From positions 310,001 through 374,000 of the forward strand of contig NZ_CABHYG010000009.1 of assembly GCF_902170785.1 (NCBI RefSeq): a DNA stretch of 64,000 nt, written 5' to 3'. Below, piece after piece: positions 43,709 through 52,723 of the stretch. Each line of letters opens with the position of its first letter. Positions within the stretch are counted from its first letter, which is position 1. Position numbers and translations under genes: made by a program. The notes beneath the pieces are model-generated. The model was not told the DNA's origin. It saw nothing but the letters and a program-made list of their open reading frames with translations, and made no database searches. The DNA comes from Yersinia proxima (GTDB taxonomy: Bacteria > Pseudomonadota > Gammaproteobacteria > Enterobacterales > Enterobacteriaceae).

Positions 43709-44281
43709 ATGTTAAAACTGTTTAAAACCCTCCTGAAAGTCGGCGATACCACGGTGAAATATCCGTTTAAGCCACTTGAGGTCAGTCACGGATTCCGTGG
43801 CAAACCACAATATGATGCCGGGCAATGCATTGCCTGCGGTGCCTGCACTATGGCCTGCCCCGCCAATGCACTGACGATGGAAACCGACCTTGCTAAGGGC
43901 ACTCGCCAGTGGCAGCTGTTCCTGGGTCGTTGCATTTTTTGTGGCCGCTGTGAAGAAGTCTGCCCGACCCGCGCCATTGTGTTGTCACAAGAGTTTGAAT
44001 TGGCGGTATTCAATAAAGCCGATTTATATCAGCGCGCTACCTTTACTCTCGCCCATTGCCAGCAGTGCCAGCAGCCTTTTGCACCGAAAAAAGAGGTAGA
44101 TTACGTCATGGCACTGTTGATTCATTCCGGGATGAGCGCTGAAGATGTCGAACAGCAACGGCCTCATTTTGAAACCTGCCCGGAGTGCAAGCGGAAACAG
44201 AATATTGGTCGTAATCATAATATTGTTAGTCATCACAATGTGATGCTCAATCAGCACCGCAATGAGGGGAGTAACTCATGA
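43709..44281 (+). CDS. hyfH: Hydrogenase-4 ferredoxin-like subunit HyfH (NuoI-like)
   Basis: 190 residues (E. coli 181). It has two 4Fe-4S motifs, [16 protein letters not shown] and [16 protein letters not shown], as in NuoI and HycF. A further Cys-rich tail, CQQCQQPF and CPECKRKQ, may form a small zinc-ribbon-like unit. It relays electrons to the small subunit. AGAGGGATG lies upstream and the stop overlaps hyfI by 4 bases. Confidence 0.95.
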   Translation: MLKLFKTLLKVGDTTVKYPFKPLEVSHGFRGKPQYDAGQCIACGACTMACPANALTMETDLAKGTRQWQLFLGRCIFCGRCEEVCPTRAIVLSQEFELAVFNKADLYQRATFTLAHCQQCQQPFAPKKEVDYVMALLIHSGMSAEDVEQQRPHFETCPECKRKQNIGRNHNIVSHHNVMLNQHRNEGSNS

Positions 44282-45081
44282 GCCAACCACATTCATTAAA
44301 ACCAGCTTGGGGCCATCACGTTAGCCAACCCGCTGCACTTGACTCTTCTATCGCCCAGTTAAAAGGCAAATTACTGAAAGATATCAAACGCTCGGCCTAT
44401 GTGTATCGAGTGGACTGCGGCGGTTGCAATGGCTGTGAAATTGAGATTTTCTCTTCAATTACACCGCTGTTCGACACCGAACGATTTGGCATCAAAGTGG
44501 TTGCCTCACCCCGCCATGCGGACATTTTACTGTTCACCGGCGCCGTCACTCGCGCCATGCGCACACCGGCCTTACGTGCCTATGAATCCGCTCCTGACCC
44601 CAAAATTTGTGTCTCTTATGGTGCTTGTGGTTGCGGCGGTGGCATCTTCCACGACCTGTATTGTGTCTGGGGCGGCAGCGATACCATTGTGCCCATTGAT
44701 GTTTATATCCCCGGCTGCCCTCCCACTCCGGCAGCGACCATTTATGGCTTTGCGGTCGCTTTGGGCTTGCTGGAACAGAAGCTAAAAGGTGAGGATCACC
44801 AGGAAGCCGCCGATGAACGCGTGGCGCTTATTCACCCTGATGCCCCGTTAACTCTGCGGGTATTATTAGAACGTGAGGCCCGCCGAATGGCCGGGTATCG
44901 TCACGGGCGTGAAATCACCGACCGCTTTTTGTCATTACTGGTCAATCAACCGTTGCAAGGGCTGGAACAGCGCTGCCAGAGTTACCTCCAGCAACAAGAT
45001 GATCCGCGTTTAAATGAGATATTTGTCAACCTGCAACAGATAACCCTGATGCAACTGGTGGGAGGGCATGTTGATGCCTAA
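44278..45081 (+). CDS. hyfI: Hydrogenase-4 small subunit (NuoB-like)
   Basis: 267 residues (E. coli HyfI 252; extra residues at the N-terminus). Proximal-cluster cysteines are seen in [25 protein letters not shown] and [15 protein letters not shown]. It carries the [4Fe-4S] cluster next to the HyfG active site. ATGA overlap with hyfH. Its last codons overlap the hyfJ start. Confidence 0.96.
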   Translation: MSQPHSLKPAWGHHVSQPAALDSSIAQLKGKLLKDIKRSAYVYRVDCGGCNGCEIEIFSSITPLFDTERFGIKVVASPRHADILLFTGAVTRAMRTPALRAYESAPDPKICVSYGACGCGGGIFHDLYCVWGGSDTIVPIDVYIPGCPPTPAATIYGFAVALGLLEQKLKGEDHQEAADERVALIHPDAPLTLRVLLEREARRMAGYRHGREITDRFLSLLVNQPLQGLEQRCQSYLQQQDDPRLNEIFVNLQQITLMQLVGGHVDA

Positions 45082-45475
45082 AGTGATCTTTTATGCCCTG
45101 AACCAGAAGTTCCTCGACAGTGATGAAGACATGCCCGAGCAGGCGCAGCAAGTAATGTATTATTCACTGGCTATCGGCCACCATGTCGGCGTCATTGATT
45201 GCTTGAAAGCCATTATGGAATGTCCACTGGCTGAGTATGAGCAGTGGTTCAGTCAATTATCCGAAGGTGAAGCTCGCCGCAAAATGGCGGGTTTGCTGAA
45301 ATTTGGCGAAATCACCATCGACAGCACCCATACCCAATTGCTGGCCCAAGCCTTTGCGCCACTGGCACAGAATGCAGATTCATTGCATCAGCCCTGGAGT
45401 CAGCAACTGCTGCAAACCCTGTACGATATTGAGCAGGAACCGGCAATTTATTTGATGGTGAAGCGCCGCCCATGA
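45074..45475 (+). CDS. hyfJ: Hydrogenase-4 assembly protein HyfJ (HycH family)
   Basis: 133 residues from the ATG at 45074, preferred to the ATG at 45068 because GGAGGG at 45060-45065 is then about 8 bases away. The protein then begins [15 protein letters not shown], like Hyc[22 protein letters not shown] is the family signature. HycH/HyfJ act in maturation or chaperoning of the large subunit and are not part of the final complex. The start lies inside hyfI, and the stop overlaps hycI by 4 bases. Confidence 0.93.
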   Translation: MPKVIFYALNQKFLDSDEDMPEQAQQVMYYSLAIGHHVGVIDCLKAIMECPLAEYEQWFSQLSEGEARRKMAGLLKFGEITIDSTHTQLLAQAFAPLAQNADSLHQPWSQQLLQTLYDIEQEPAIYLMVKRRP

Positions 45476-45945
45476 AACATCAATATCCAGTCACCAATGT
45501 CGTGTTAACCGTCGGCAATAGCATGATGGGCGATGATGGCGCTGGCCCGTTACTGGCTGAGCGCATGACCGAGCAACCCTTAGCTGGCTGGCAAGTTATC
45601 GACGGCGGCTCGGCACCGGAAAATGTGGTGCATCACATTCGTGCTTTGCAGCCCACCCGCCTGATTATTGTTGATGCCGCTGATATGGAACTGTCTCCGG
45701 GAGAGATTCGTATTATTGATCCGGAGAAAATTGCCGAGATGTTCATCATGAGCACGCATAATTTACCGCTCAATTTTCTGATTGATCAGTTAAAGGAAGA
45801 TATCAGCGAAGTTATCTTCGTCGGCATCCAACCTACCCTGGTGGCGTTCTACTTCCCGATGACTGATGTTGTCAAACAGGCCGTCGAAACGCTGTATCAA
45901 CAATTACCGCATTGGCACGGTGACGGTGGGTTTAGCCACCTCTAA
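45472..45945 (+). CDS. hycI: Hydrogenase maturation protease
   Basis: 157 residues (E. coli HycI 156). The nickel-checking endopeptidase that trims the C-terminus of the large subunit. The GNSMMGDDGAGPLLAERM segment (about 15-32), VDAADMELSPG near 65 and the His in STHNLPLNFL near 94 provide the metal-sensing Asp, Asp and His. Placing it in the hyf operon, after hyfJ with ATGA overlap, indicates that its substrate is HyfG. E. coli keeps hycI with hydrogenase-3 instead. Confidence 0.95.
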   Translation: MKHQYPVTNVVLTVGNSMMGDDGAGPLLAERMTEQPLAGWQVIDGGSAPENVVHHIRALQPTRLIIVDAADMELSPGEIRIIDPEKIAEMFIMSTHNLPLNFLIDQLKEDISEVIFVGIQPTLVAFYFPMTDVVKQAVETLYQQLPHWHGDGGFSHL

Positions 45946-45954
45946 TTAAGTGAC

Positions 45955-45988
45955 GGTGTGGCGTCGTCAAATTTGCCGACGTCACACC
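45955..45988. promoter_or_regulatory. Inverted repeat after hycI, candidate enhancer site for hydN
   Basis: Arms GGTGTGGCGTCG and CGACGTCACACC, 11 of 12 paired, 10-base loop, 9 bases after hycI. No T-tract follows, so a simple terminator is unlikely. It lies about 100-130 bases before the hydN -24/-12 site, so it could be an FhlA site or a transcript-end stem. Confidence 0.5.
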
Positions 45989-46084
45989 TGCCGACAGTTT
46001 CCCTTCAGCCAGATTTCTCAGAACAACTCATTATTCCCTTATAAAACAATCATATTAATCAACTTTAGTCTAGCTACTTCAAAT

Positions 46085-46100
46085 TGGCATAAACCATGCA
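46085..46100 (+). promoter_or_regulatory. Sigma-54 promoter candidate for hydN-fdhF
   Basis: TGGCAT-N5-ATGCA with GG-N10-GC spacing. Transcription would begin near 46112, giving a leader of about 190 bases that contains the ERIC repeat. Confidence 0.75.
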
Positions 46101-46165
46101 GTATGTAAGGTAATGAGCCAGATTGACTGATCAAAACGTGAATCTGCCAGAACCACTCAATTTAT

Positions 46166-46284
46166 GCCCAATAGCTTTCAAGTTGCAGGAAGGCGGCAAG
46201 GGAGTGAATCCCGATGTGCTGACTCAAGTCAGTGATTCGGGTGATTGAGCGTAGCCAACACATCTGCAACTTGAAAGATGAAGG
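46166..46284 (+). repeat. ERIC/IRU repeat in the hydN leader
   Basis: A complete unit of about 119 bases. The terminal arms CTTTCAAGTTGCAG and CTGCAACTTGAAAG are inverted copies. The core contains GAATCCCGATGTGCTGAC and GTGATTCGGGTGATTGAG. It lies between the sigma-54 promoter candidate and the hydN ribosome binding site (GGAAGGAGAGG), so it would be transcribed as a long hairpin in the hydN leader. Confidence 0.92.
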
Positions 46285-46300
46285 GGAAGGAGAGGAAACA

Positions 46301-46843
46301 ATGAACCGGTTCATAATCGCAGACCCAAAAAAGTGTATTGGCTGCCGTACCTGTGAGGTTGCCTGCGTGCTGGCACACAACGGCGGCAAGCTGGATACCA
46401 TGACCAAAGCCAATTTTGCCCCGCGCTTGAAAGTGGTCAAAGGAATGAATGTCAGTACCACCATTATGTGCCGTCACTGTGAGGATGCGCCTTGTGCCAA
46501 TGTTTGCCCGAACGGCGCGATTGTACGGGCGGCAGATAGTATTCAGGTGTTGCAGGAAAAATGCATTGGCTGCAAAACCTGCGTCGTTGCCTGCCCCTAC
46601 GGTGCCATGAACGTGGTGACCAAACAGGTTGAAGTGATGTTCAACGGCCTCTCGCAGGGCTTTTGCCTGAAAGCTGAAGCACAAAAGTGTGATTTATGTG
46701 AAGGGCGTGCCGCCGGGCCAGCCTGCATCTCGGTTTGCCCCACTCAGGCACTACACCTGATTGGTCGTGACACCATGCAAGCCATGCTACGCAAGAAACA
46801 GCTGCGCGCCGCACTGGACGAAGCCAACGAGATGAACTTTTGA
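46301..46843 (+). CDS. hydN: Formate dehydrogenase-associated ferredoxin-like protein HydN
   Basis: 180 residues from the ATG at 46301, which has AGGAGAGG upstream; an in-frame start at 46232 lies inside the ERIC repeat and is rejected. MNRFIIADPKKCIGCRTCEV matches E. coli HydN (175 aa). Four 4Fe-4S motifs: CIGCRTCEVAC, CRHCEDAPCANVCP, CIGCKTCVVACP and CDLCEGRAAGPACISVCP. It passes electrons from FdhF and is needed for full formate dehydrogenase-H activity. fdhF follows 16 bases later. Confidence 0.95.
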   Translation: MNRFIIADPKKCIGCRTCEVACVLAHNGGKLDTMTKANFAPRLKVVKGMNVSTTIMCRHCEDAPCANVCPNGAIVRAADSIQVLQEKCIGCKTCVVACPYGAMNVVTKQVEVMFNGLSQGFCLKAEAQKCDLCEGRAAGPACISVCPTQALHLIGRDTMQAMLRKKQLRAALDEANEMNF

Positions 46844-46859
46844 ACAAAGGATAATTAAT

Positions 46860-49007
46860 ATGCACAAGGCACTCACTGTCTGTCCTTACTGCGGCTCCGG
46901 CTGCAAAATCAATTTACTGGTCGAAAATGGCAAAGTTGTTGGCGCTGAAGGGGCAAATGGCGTCACCAATCAGGGTGAACTTTGTCTGAAAGGCTATTAT
47001 GGCTGGGATTTTCTCAATGATACCAAGCTGCTGACGCCACGCTTAAAACAGCCGATGATCCGTCGGCAAAAAGGCGGCAAGCTGGAAGCGGTCTCCTGGG
47101 ACGAAGCTATCGAGTTCGCCAGCAGTAAATTACGCGCAATTAAAGAAAAATATGGCCCGGAAGCCATTATGCATACTGGCTCGTCCCGTGGGCCGGGCAA
47201 TGAAACCAACTATGTGATGCAAAAATTTGCCCGCGCCGTCACTGGCAGTAACAACATTGACTGCTGTGCTCGCGTGTGTCACGGCCCGTCAGTCGCGGGT
47301 TTGCAGGTGACTCTGGGCAACGGCGCGATGAGTAACTCTATTTGCGAAATTGAAGATACCAAGTGTATTTTGGTGTTTGGCTATAACGCAGCTGATTCAC
47401 ACCCAATAGTGGCCCGCCGCATTCTCAAAGCCAAAGAGAAAGGCGCTAAAGTCATTGTTTGCGATCCACGCCATATCGAAACTGCGCGTATTGCTGACCT
47501 GTGGCTACCATTGAAAAATGGCTCCAATATGGCGCTGGTGAATGCATTCGCCAACGTGCTTATTACGGAAGAACTCTACGATAAGGACTATGTTTCGCGT
47601 TATACCGAAGGTTTTGACGAATATCGCGCAATTGTTGCCAAATACACGCCGGAGTATGTCGAAAGCATCACCGGCCTGCCAGCACACACTATTCGTGAAG
47701 CGATGCGCATCTATGCTGCCGCACCTTCTGCCACCATTTTGTGGGGCATGGGTGTTACCCAGTGGGGTCAGGGCGTGGATGTGGTTAAGGGATTGTCAGG
47801 GTTGGCACTACTGACCGGCAATTTAGGCCGCCCAAATGTCGGCGTCGGCCCAGTTCGTGGGCAGAATAACGTGCAAGGTGCCTGCGACATGGGGGCATTA
47901 CCTAATATGTACCCCGGCTATCAAGCCGTGACTGACCCTGCGACACTGGAGAAGTTCGCCAAAGCCTGGGGGGTTCCTTCTCTCTCTGGCAAAATTGGTT
48001 ACTCGCTGACCGACGTTCCGCACAAGGTCAAAGAAGGCAAAATCAAAGCCAACTATGTGATGGGCGAGGACCCGCTGCAAACCGAACCAGACCTTTCGAT
48101 GATGCGCGAAGCATTCAGCGAATTGGAATTACTGATTGTACAAGACATCTTTATGACCAAAACCGCCGCCGAAGCCGACGTTATTTTCCCAGCAACGTCG
48201 TGGGGCGAACATGAAGGCGTTTATTCTGCCGCCGACCGGGGTTTCCAACGGTTTGAGAAAGCAGTAGAACCCCAAGGTGACGTCAAACCGGATTGGGAAA
48301 TTATCAGCCTAATGGCGACAGCCCTCGGCTATCCGATGAAATACCACAATACTAAAGAGATTTGGGACGAACTACGCGAGCTATGTCCGCTGTATTACGG
48401 CGCAACTTACGAAAAAATGGCCGGTTTGGGCTATATTCCGTGGCCTTGTACTACTGAAGACAGCCCCGGCACACCGTGGTTATATGCGGGTAATAAGTTT
48501 GACCGTCCCGGCGGCAAAGGGCTGTTGTTTGCCAGCGAATGGCGTGCGCCAATGGAACAGGTGGATGAGGAGTACCCGCTGGTGCTGTGTACCGTGCGTG
48601 AAGTCGGCCACTACTCCTGCCGCTCCATGACCGGCAACTGCTCAGCATTACAAACACTTGCCGATGAACCGGGTTACGTGCAAATCAGCCCGCAGGATGC
48701 AGATAAAATGCGCTTGCAGGATCAACAATTGGTGTGGGTTGCATCGCGGCGCGGTAAGGTTATTACGCGGGTGTCAGTCAGTGAACGCATCAATGTCGGC
48801 GCGGTATATATGACTTATCAGTGGTGGATCGGCGCATGTAATGAGCTGACACTGGACCATCTGGACCCTATTTCCAAGACGCCAGAATATAAGTATTGTG
48901 CGGTGAAATTGGAGGCCATTGCCGATCAAACTTGGGCGGAAAATTACGTGCAGCAAGAGTATAGCCAGTTGAAGGCGCGGTTACGTAGGGAAGCCGAAGT
49001 GATTTGA
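46860..49007 (+). CDS. fdhF: Formate dehydrogenase-H, molybdenum enzyme with Cys in place of selenocysteine
   Basis: 715 residues, the same length as E. coli FdhF. The N-terminal 4Fe-4S site is CPYC-x2-GC...C (residues 8-42). The bis-MGD domains include MHTGSSRGPGNETNYVMQKFA-type segments and GVGPVRGQNNVQGACDMG. The active-site residue is Cys140, codon TGT at 47277-47279, in ARVCHGPSVAG; E. coli has in-frame UGA (selenocysteine) at exactly this residue. The following His141 is kept. It oxidises formate to CO2 and sends electrons via HydN/HyfA to hydrogenase-4. It is in an operon with hydN. Confidence 0.97.
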   Translation: MHKALTVCPYCGSGCKINLLVENGKVVGAEGANGVTNQGELCLKGYYGWDFLNDTKLLTPRLKQPMIRRQKGGKLEAVSWDEAIEFASSKLRAIKEKYGPEAIMHTGSSRGPGNETNYVMQKFARAVTGSNNIDCCARVCHGPSVAGLQVTLGNGAMSNSICEIEDTKCILVFGYNAADSHPIVARRILKAKEKGAKVIVCDPRHIETARIADLWLPLKNGSNMALVNAFANVLITEELYDKDYVSRYTEGFDEYRAIVAKYTPEYVESITGLPAHTIREAMRIYAAAPSATILWGMGVTQWGQGVDVVKGLSGLALLTGNLGRPNVGVGPVRGQNNVQGACDMGALPNMYPGYQAVTDPATLEKFAKAWGVPSLSGKIGYSLTDVPHKVKEGKIKANYVMGEDPLQTEPDLSMMREAFSELELLIVQDIFMTKTAAEADVIFPATSWGEHEGVYSAADRGFQRFEKAVEPQGDVKPDWEIISLMATALGYPMKYHNTKEIWDELRELCPLYYGATYEKMAGLGYIPWPCTTEDSPGTPWLYAGNKFDRPGGKGLLFASEWRAPMEQVDEEYPLVLCTVREVGHYSCRSMTGNCSALQTLADEPGYVQISPQDADKMRLQDQQLVWVASRRGKVITRVSVSERINVGAVYMTYQWWIGACNELTLDHLDPISKTPEYKYCAVKLEAIADQTWAENYVQQEYSQLKARLRREAEVI

Positions 49008-49030
49008 TCTGTTAACGGCTACTGCGCTTT

Positions 49031-49117
49031 GCCATTCTGGGTTTACGCAGTGCTCGCCACCGTCATGTACTTATGTACACTCCGGTGGCTGTGCGCTGGG
49101 CGCGCCCAGACTGGCTT
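49031..49117. repeat. Imperfect palindromic repeat between fdhF and fhlA
   Basis: Long inverted arms beginning GCCATTCTGGG and ending CCCAGACTGGC, with inner arms CGCCACCG and CGGTGGC around CATGTACTTATGTACA. It sits between the convergent fdhF and fhlA genes and could act as a bidirectional terminator or be a miniature palindromic element of the kind scattered in yersiniae. The family name is uncertain. Confidence 0.7.
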
Positions 49118-49222
49118 TGCTCGCGACGCCTCATTCGAGTAGAAAGATTTATCACGCCTTGGTTCAACTCTGCTGCTTCGAAAATAGAATATAAATCTGA
49201 ACAAAGAAAATAATTATATGAG

Positions 49223-51382
49223 TTATTCCATACCATCTTCGTCTTCGATACTTTTTACTGATATTCCTAACCGCTGCATGCGGGATAATAGTGTAGTGCG
49301 TTTCAACCCCAACTTAATTGCCGCACCTTTCGGCCCAGCGACTACACCATTGGTTTCGCGTAATACCCGAATAATTCGTGCACGTTCAGATTCTGAAAAC
49401 TCTGGCTCTTCACTCTCCGGTAATAATGGTTTGTGAACCACTCGCTCCAATACAGGTTTCGCCACTTCTAATGGCGATAAATGATATTCCAGTTCTTGTA
49501 ACTGTAAATTTAGCGTGGTTCCACGGCTGAGGATCACCGCCCGCTCAATAACATTTTCCAGTTCGCGAATATTACCCGGCCAAGGTAGGCGGCTGAGTAA
49601 ACGCAATGTCTCACCCGGAATGGTATCAATAGTGCGGTTCATGCGTTTGGCTATTTTCTGAGTGAAAAACTTTACTAACAAAGGGATATCTTCAGGACGT
49701 TCACGCAATGGTGGGATCACAATGGGAAAAACATTAAGCCGATAATAGAGATCACTGCGATATTCCCGATTTACCATCATCAGTTTTAAATCTCGGTTAG
49801 TCGCGGCAATCAATCGAACATCAACCGGGATAATTTTACTGCCCCCCAATCGCTCTATTTCTCGCTCTTGTAAAACCCGCAGGAGCTTAGGCTGTAATTC
49901 GAGAGGAATATCCCCCACTTCATCGAGAAATAATGTACCGCCATCCGCCATTTCAAAACGACCAATACGCTGTGAGGCGGCACCGGTATAAGCCCCCTTC
50001 TCATGACCAAACAGATCACTCTCCATTAAACCGGAGGGAATGGCCGCACAGTTCATTTTCACCATGCGTTTATTCTTACGGGTACTTAAATTATGGATAG
50101 CCCGGGCAATTAACTCTTTACCGGTGCCAGTTTCCCCCAGAATCAATACTGTACAGTCACTGGAAGCCACCATTTCAACCTGTTCCAGCACCGCTTGAAT
50201 AGCTGCGCTGTGACCAATTATTTCACCAAACTCTTCGTTATGAATAATCTGGTCAGTCAAATAGAGATTCTCATTAACCAATGAATCTTTCAGGCGGGTA
50301 ATTTCGTTGTAAGCCAAGGCATTATCGACTGCGATAGCGATTCGCGCGGCTATTTGTCGTAACAGTTTAAGGTTACTGTCGGTAAAAATATCACTCTGGC
50401 ACTGTGCCAGTTTCAACACGCCCAGCATCTTATGACCGAAAAATAGTGGCAATAGGCAAACTACCTGTAAGCCAGCATCCAGCATATTTGCCAGTTGTTT
50501 ATCATCCGGAGCCAAAAGAGCAATATCAGCCAAGTTAACGAGCAATAATTCCCGGCGGTGTAAAACCTGCCCGGCGAGTGTACCCGTCATATCAACCCAG
50601 GCTTGTTGATGCTGTACCGCTTTACCCGACTGGTAACGGGTAGAAAAAACATTCAGTTTATTTTGGTCATTATGAGTGCCGCATATTGCCAAACTGATGT
50701 AATCAATATTGAAAAAACGGTGTATCTCTTTTGAGACCTCCGCCGCTAATACATCCAACTCCAGTTTAGAAATAACTGTATTGGTGACATCCACTAATAT
50801 ACGGAAATGATCCCGTTCAAAGCGCAACCGTTCGCGCTCGGAGAATGCCCGGTTTATCTCAGTAATATTGTCTACCGCAATAGCGACAATCTCTGCCAGT
50901 AATCCTAGAAAGGCAATAGCTTGTTCATCAAACTCACTGTTATCGGTTTTGATAAACTCAACACAGCCCAACCAGTGATTATCATGGCCAAGCGGGAAAT
51001 GGCAGCCAGAATGTAATTCCTGATACGGTGCTAAATCACCAACAGCAGAAAACTCCCTTTGCATACGGAAACGATCCGTTTGCAAAGGAGTCTGTTGCTG
51101 CCATGCCAGTCCACCAGGACCTTCGGCAAATAAAATGTTTTGCAACTCTACAATGGAGTCAGACACATCATCATGGGTGTAGAGCGTCATTTGGTTATAG
51201 AGCGGGTTAAGCAGTAATAAATTAACCCGCTGAAAACGAACGATGGAAAAAGAGAGTTTCCTGAGTTCGTCAACTAAATCGGTTATATCTCGCAGCAATA
51301 ATAACTTTTTCGATACCCTGAACAATGTGTCTTGCCAGACTTGAGCCAATGTGGGACGGGGTAGTTTTTTTACGCTATCCAT
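49223..51382 (-). CDS. fhlA: FhlA-type sigma-54-dependent activator of formate hydrogenlyase
   Basis: 719 residues (E. coli FhlA 692). Two GAF-like sensory domains lie at about 15-175 and 195-355; the second matches FhlA closely (RDHFRILVDVTNTVISKLELD). The AAA+ domain follows: Walker A GETGTGKE at 416-423, the sigma-54-contact loop GAYTGA at 463-468 (a Phe to Tyr change from GAFTGA), and DGGTLFLDEVGDIPLELQPK. A Fis-type helix-turn-helix ends the protein (VVAGPKGAAIKLGLKRTTLL). FhlA senses formate and activates -24/-12 promoters. It is convergent with fdhF. HyfR is the alternative name; position with hyf and overall similarity to FhlA leave this open. Confidence 0.92.
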   Translation of the reverse strand: MDSVKKLPRPTLAQVWQDTLFRVSKKLLLLRDITDLVDELRKLSFSIVRFQRVNLLLLNPLYNQMTLYTHDDVSDSIVELQNILFAEGPGGLAWQQQTPLQTDRFRMQREFSAVGDLAPYQELHSGCHFPLGHDNHWLGCVEFIKTDNSEFDEQAIAFLGLLAEIVAIAVDNITEINRAFSERERLRFERDHFRILVDVTNTVISKLELDVLAAEVSKEIHRFFNIDYISLAICGTHNDQNKLNVFSTRYQSGKAVQHQQAWVDMTGTLAGQVLHRRELLLVNLADIALLAPDDKQLANMLDAGLQVVCLLPLFFGHKMLGVLKLAQCQSDIFTDSNLKLLRQIAARIAIAVDNALAYNEITRLKDSLVNENLYLTDQIIHNEEFGEIIGHSAAIQAVLEQVEMVASSDCTVLILGETGTGKELIARAIHNLSTRKNKRMVKMNCAAIPSGLMESDLFGHEKGAYTGAASQRIGRFEMADGGTLFLDEVGDIPLELQPKLLRVLQEREIERLGGSKIIPVDVRLIAATNRDLKLMMVNREYRSDLYYRLNVFPIVIPPLRERPEDIPLLVKFFTQKIAKRMNRTIDTIPGETLRLLSRLPWPGNIRELENVIERAVILSRGTTLNLQLQELEYHLSPLEVAKPVLERVVHKPLLPESEEPEFSESERARIIRVLRETNGVVAGPKGAAIKLGLKRTTLLSRMQRLGISVKSIEDEDGME

Positions 51383-51692
51383 ATATACCCAAAGTAATTT
51401 AGCCCAAAAATGGTTGATAACTACTTTAAGGTATTGAAATAAACAAATATATATTAACTCGCGACAAGTTTGATCTGGATTAATAAACGATTCCAGCTAA
51501 ATTGCGGAATATTACTCTATTGCAATCACGTCTCATTCAAGGGAAATATAACTACCGCTATATAATAAAATACATATTGCTATTATTTATAGCAATACCT
51601 CCAGCCCCGAACTCTGGCATCAATATAAAAAGCCAGTCTGGTTAATCCCAAACTGGCTTCTGTTTTTCTCTATTTTTACCACCAATAGCTGA
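51383..51692. other. Intergenic region between fhlA and mglC
   Basis: 310 bases. It contains the mglC terminator and, further toward fhlA, a 9-base perfect inverted repeat (TATTGCTAT / ATAGCAATA, 51575-51597) in AT-rich DNA that may belong to the fhlA promoter region. No open frame. Confidence 0.6.
51625..51660 (-). terminator. Rho-independent terminator of the mgl operon
   Basis: Read on the minus strand: AGCCAGTTTGG, a short loop, CCAGACTGGCT, then TTTTAT. It ends mglBAC transcription about 33 bases after the mglC stop and seals it from fhlA. Confidence 0.9.
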
Positions 51693-52703
51693 TTATTTTT
51701 TCTTAGCGTATTTCAGTGAATCCAGAGCTACCGCAAAGATAATGATCGCACCTTTAATAATGTACTGCCAGTACGGATTCACACCGATATAAGTCAGCCC
51801 GTAGTTAATTACAGTAAAAATGATAACCCCGGTCACAACACCGATAACAGTACCCACGCCACCACTGAAGGATACCCCGCCCACCACACAAGCGGCGATC
51901 GCATCTAACTCATACATAAAGCCCAGGTTATTGGTTGCACTACCGATACGACCGGCTTCCAACATCCCGCCGAATGCATAGAACACACCAGACAGCGCAT
52001 AAATCATGATTAAGTTTAGTGGCACATTGACACCAGAAACTTTTGCAGCTTCTGGGTTACCGCCGATGGCGAAAATATTTTTACCAAAGCGCGTTTTGTT
52101 CCACAGCACCCAAACAAAGCCGATAGCAATCAATGCGTAGAAGGTAATATAGGAGAGTTTGAAATCACCAAATCGCAAAAACCCTTGTGCAAAGGTTGAG
52201 AATGCAGGATCAAAGCCGGCAATCGGTGATGCACCCACGAAGTCGTAATACAGAGAGTTAATCCCGTAAACAATAATCATGGTGCCCAATGTGGTAATAA
52301 ACGGTGTCACATTCAGATAAGCAATGATGATACCGTTAACCAAACCGATAATCGCACCGATCAAACACACGGTTAGGATAACGATTGGGATAGGGACAGT
52401 CTGTAAATCTGGAAAAACTTTATTAACGTTATCCATGGCTTGCAGCATCGTTGCCGCAACCACCGCCGCTAACCCTACCTGACGACCGGCTGACAAGTCT
52501 GTACCTTGAGTTACAATCAGCCCCGCAACACCAAGCGCGATAATAATACGCACGGAAGATTGGGTCAGAATATTACTTAAGTTCATCAGACTTAAAAATG
52601 TCGGGTCCTTGACAATAATTATTGCCAGTAATACGAATAATACGACGTAAATCCCGCTCTCTTTAAGGTAAGTGAGCATACTTTTCTTATTTAACGCATT
52701 CAT
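51693..52703 (-). CDS. mglC: Galactose/methyl-galactoside ABC transporter permease
   Basis: 336 residues, as in E. coli MglC. About ten hydrophobic spans of the BPD_transp_2 family. Diagnostic segments are GLIVTQGTDLSAGRQVGLAAV and the conserved FAIGGNPEAAKVSGVNV loop that contacts the ATPase, followed by GGVSFSGGVGTVIG. It forms the inner-membrane channel for galactose brought by MglB. It is last in the mglBAC operon, 20 bases after mglA. Confidence 0.97.
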   Translation of the reverse strand: MNALNKKSMLTYLKESGIYVVLFVLLAIIIVKDPTFLSLMNLSNILTQSSVRIIIALGVAGLIVTQGTDLSAGRQVGLAAVVAATMLQAMDNVNKVFPDLQTVPIPIVILTVCLIGAIIGLVNGIIIAYLNVTPFITTLGTMIIVYGINSLYYDFVGASPIAGFDPAFSTFAQGFLRFGDFKLSYITFYALIAIGFVWVLWNKTRFGKNIFAIGGNPEAAKVSGVNVPLNLIMIYALSGVFYAFGGMLEAGRIGSATNNLGFMYELDAIAACVVGGVSFSGGVGTVIGVVTGVIIFTVINYGLTYIGVNPYWQYIIKGAIIIFAVALDSLKYAKKK

Positions 52704-52723
52704 AATAAGAACCTTCGACTGGA

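Noticed and set aside
46232-46300. Upstream in-frame extension of hydN
   Set aside because: It lies within the ERIC repeat; the start at 46301 has AGGAGAGG and matches the HydN N-terminus.
47277-47279. Possible selenocysteine codon in fdhF
   Set aside because: The codon is TGT (Cys), not TGA, so no recoding is needed.
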